A stretch of 64,000 nucleotides of DNA. Origin: Dillenia suffruticosa (lineage: Eukaryota > Streptophyta > Magnoliopsida > Dilleniales > Dilleniaceae). The notes under the pieces were generated by a model, which was not told where the DNA came from, ran no database searches, and was given only the letters and a program-made list of their open reading frames with translations. The first letter of the stretch is position 1. Each line of letters opens with the position of its first letter. The DNA lies in contig JAVTVX010000004.1 in assembly GCA_033439265.1 (NCBI GenBank), positions 16,691,701 through 16,755,700 of the forward strand. The letters are read 5' to 3'. The position numbers and the translations under genes were made by a program. Positions 63,424 through 64,000 of this stretch are shown here, piece by piece.

Positions 63424-63431
63424 TCTTTAAG

Positions 63432-64000
63432 TGTATCAATATATCATGCAATTTGAATCATAATAAAAAAGTTTTAGAGCTGCAATAATCCGTAACATAA
63501 TTCTATTCCATATACAAATTTTCCAATACCATTACACAACATTCTTATTACTTATATCAATAATATTATTAAATTTCTAATTTTGCTGATAGCAACAAGG
63601 TTTATGAATCAACCGAAGAGGAGGGAGAGAGAGAAATCGATAGAAATAGAGATAGGACGGGGGTTATCATCTCACTTCAAAGGCAGAGCTTGTGAATCAT
63701 GAATCTAAGTAGTGAGAAATTTCAAAGGATAAATAGTTAATGATCAATGGTTTTGCAACTGATGACACAGAATAACAGCCGCTCAAGATGCTTTATGTCG
63801 AGGATGATGATAAGCGAAAATTGATTGTGGTGTTAATATAATAATGATTTAAATATAAATTATCAACATAATGATAATGATAATTTAAATTAATTTTACA
63901 TTAAAAGCTTAACATTATTCAACACATATTAAACAAAAAAAAAAAAAAAAAAAAAAACATAATTTTAAGTTTTTTTTTCACATATATCAAAGACAATCTA
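63432..64000. other. AT-rich right end
   Basis: Nothing recognisable as a gene. It contains a purine-rich patch at 63616-63660 and an A-run near 63937-63957. Confidence 0.5.

Overview
The window is angiosperm nuclear DNA, most likely from a eudicot. It is AT-rich, with long introns, tRNA-derived SINEs, Ty1/copia elements, CACTA and hAT elements, RTE-type LINE remnants and CT/GA microsatellites. There are no operons, rRNA genes, true tRNA genes or CRISPR arrays. Two small gene islands flank a large nest of transposons.

Left island (1-14 kb). A tandem pair of NF-YC (histone-fold CCAAT-binding subunit) loci. The left copy (276-2640) is dead, with stop codons and frame changes. The right copy (coding 7155-9464, 5' leader exons near 4.2-4.6 kb) is intact and predicts 269 residues. 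Its leader intron carries an Au-type SINE with a near-perfect target duplication. At 13.2-13.9 kb on the minus strand lies a truncated, frameshifted leucine-rich-repeat (F-box/LRR type) fragment.

Middle (14.7-44.6 kb). Mobile DNA: a CACTA element (14784-16019); a locally triplicated block interrupted by a 1.5-kb solo LTR (17001-18518); a possible 4.2-kb Ty3-type LTR; a 426-bp hAT MITE (25878-26303); and a three-layer nest. In the nest, Copia element A (26766-44622, plus strand, duplication ATATT) is broken in its integrase by a CACTA element (30278-32584, duplication TGA). Its right LTR is broken by Copia element B (36096-44275, minus strand, duplication CAAAC/CAAAT). All three insertion sites can be read to the base. 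The two LTRs of element B do not match at their U5 ends, which is unexpected.

Right island (44.7-54 kb). An RTE LINE remnant, then a five-exon gene (46578-51204) for a 235-residue protein with a basic/coiled-coil centre and a C-terminal DLNLP (EAR-type) motif. It has a TATA box and CT-rich leader tracts. A 98-bp GA microsatellite follows.

Right end (54.9-64 kb). A very decayed Copia element C (54974-62053), related to element A, sits inside another RTE remnant. A 793-bp non-autonomous hAT-like element (62631-63423) carries a long polypurine tract. I found no convincing new biological system. The most unusual signals are the mismatched LTRs of element B, the tRNA-like modules inside the larger CACTA element, the GC-rich leaders shared by Copia A and C, and a possible uORF overlapping the NF-YC start codon.
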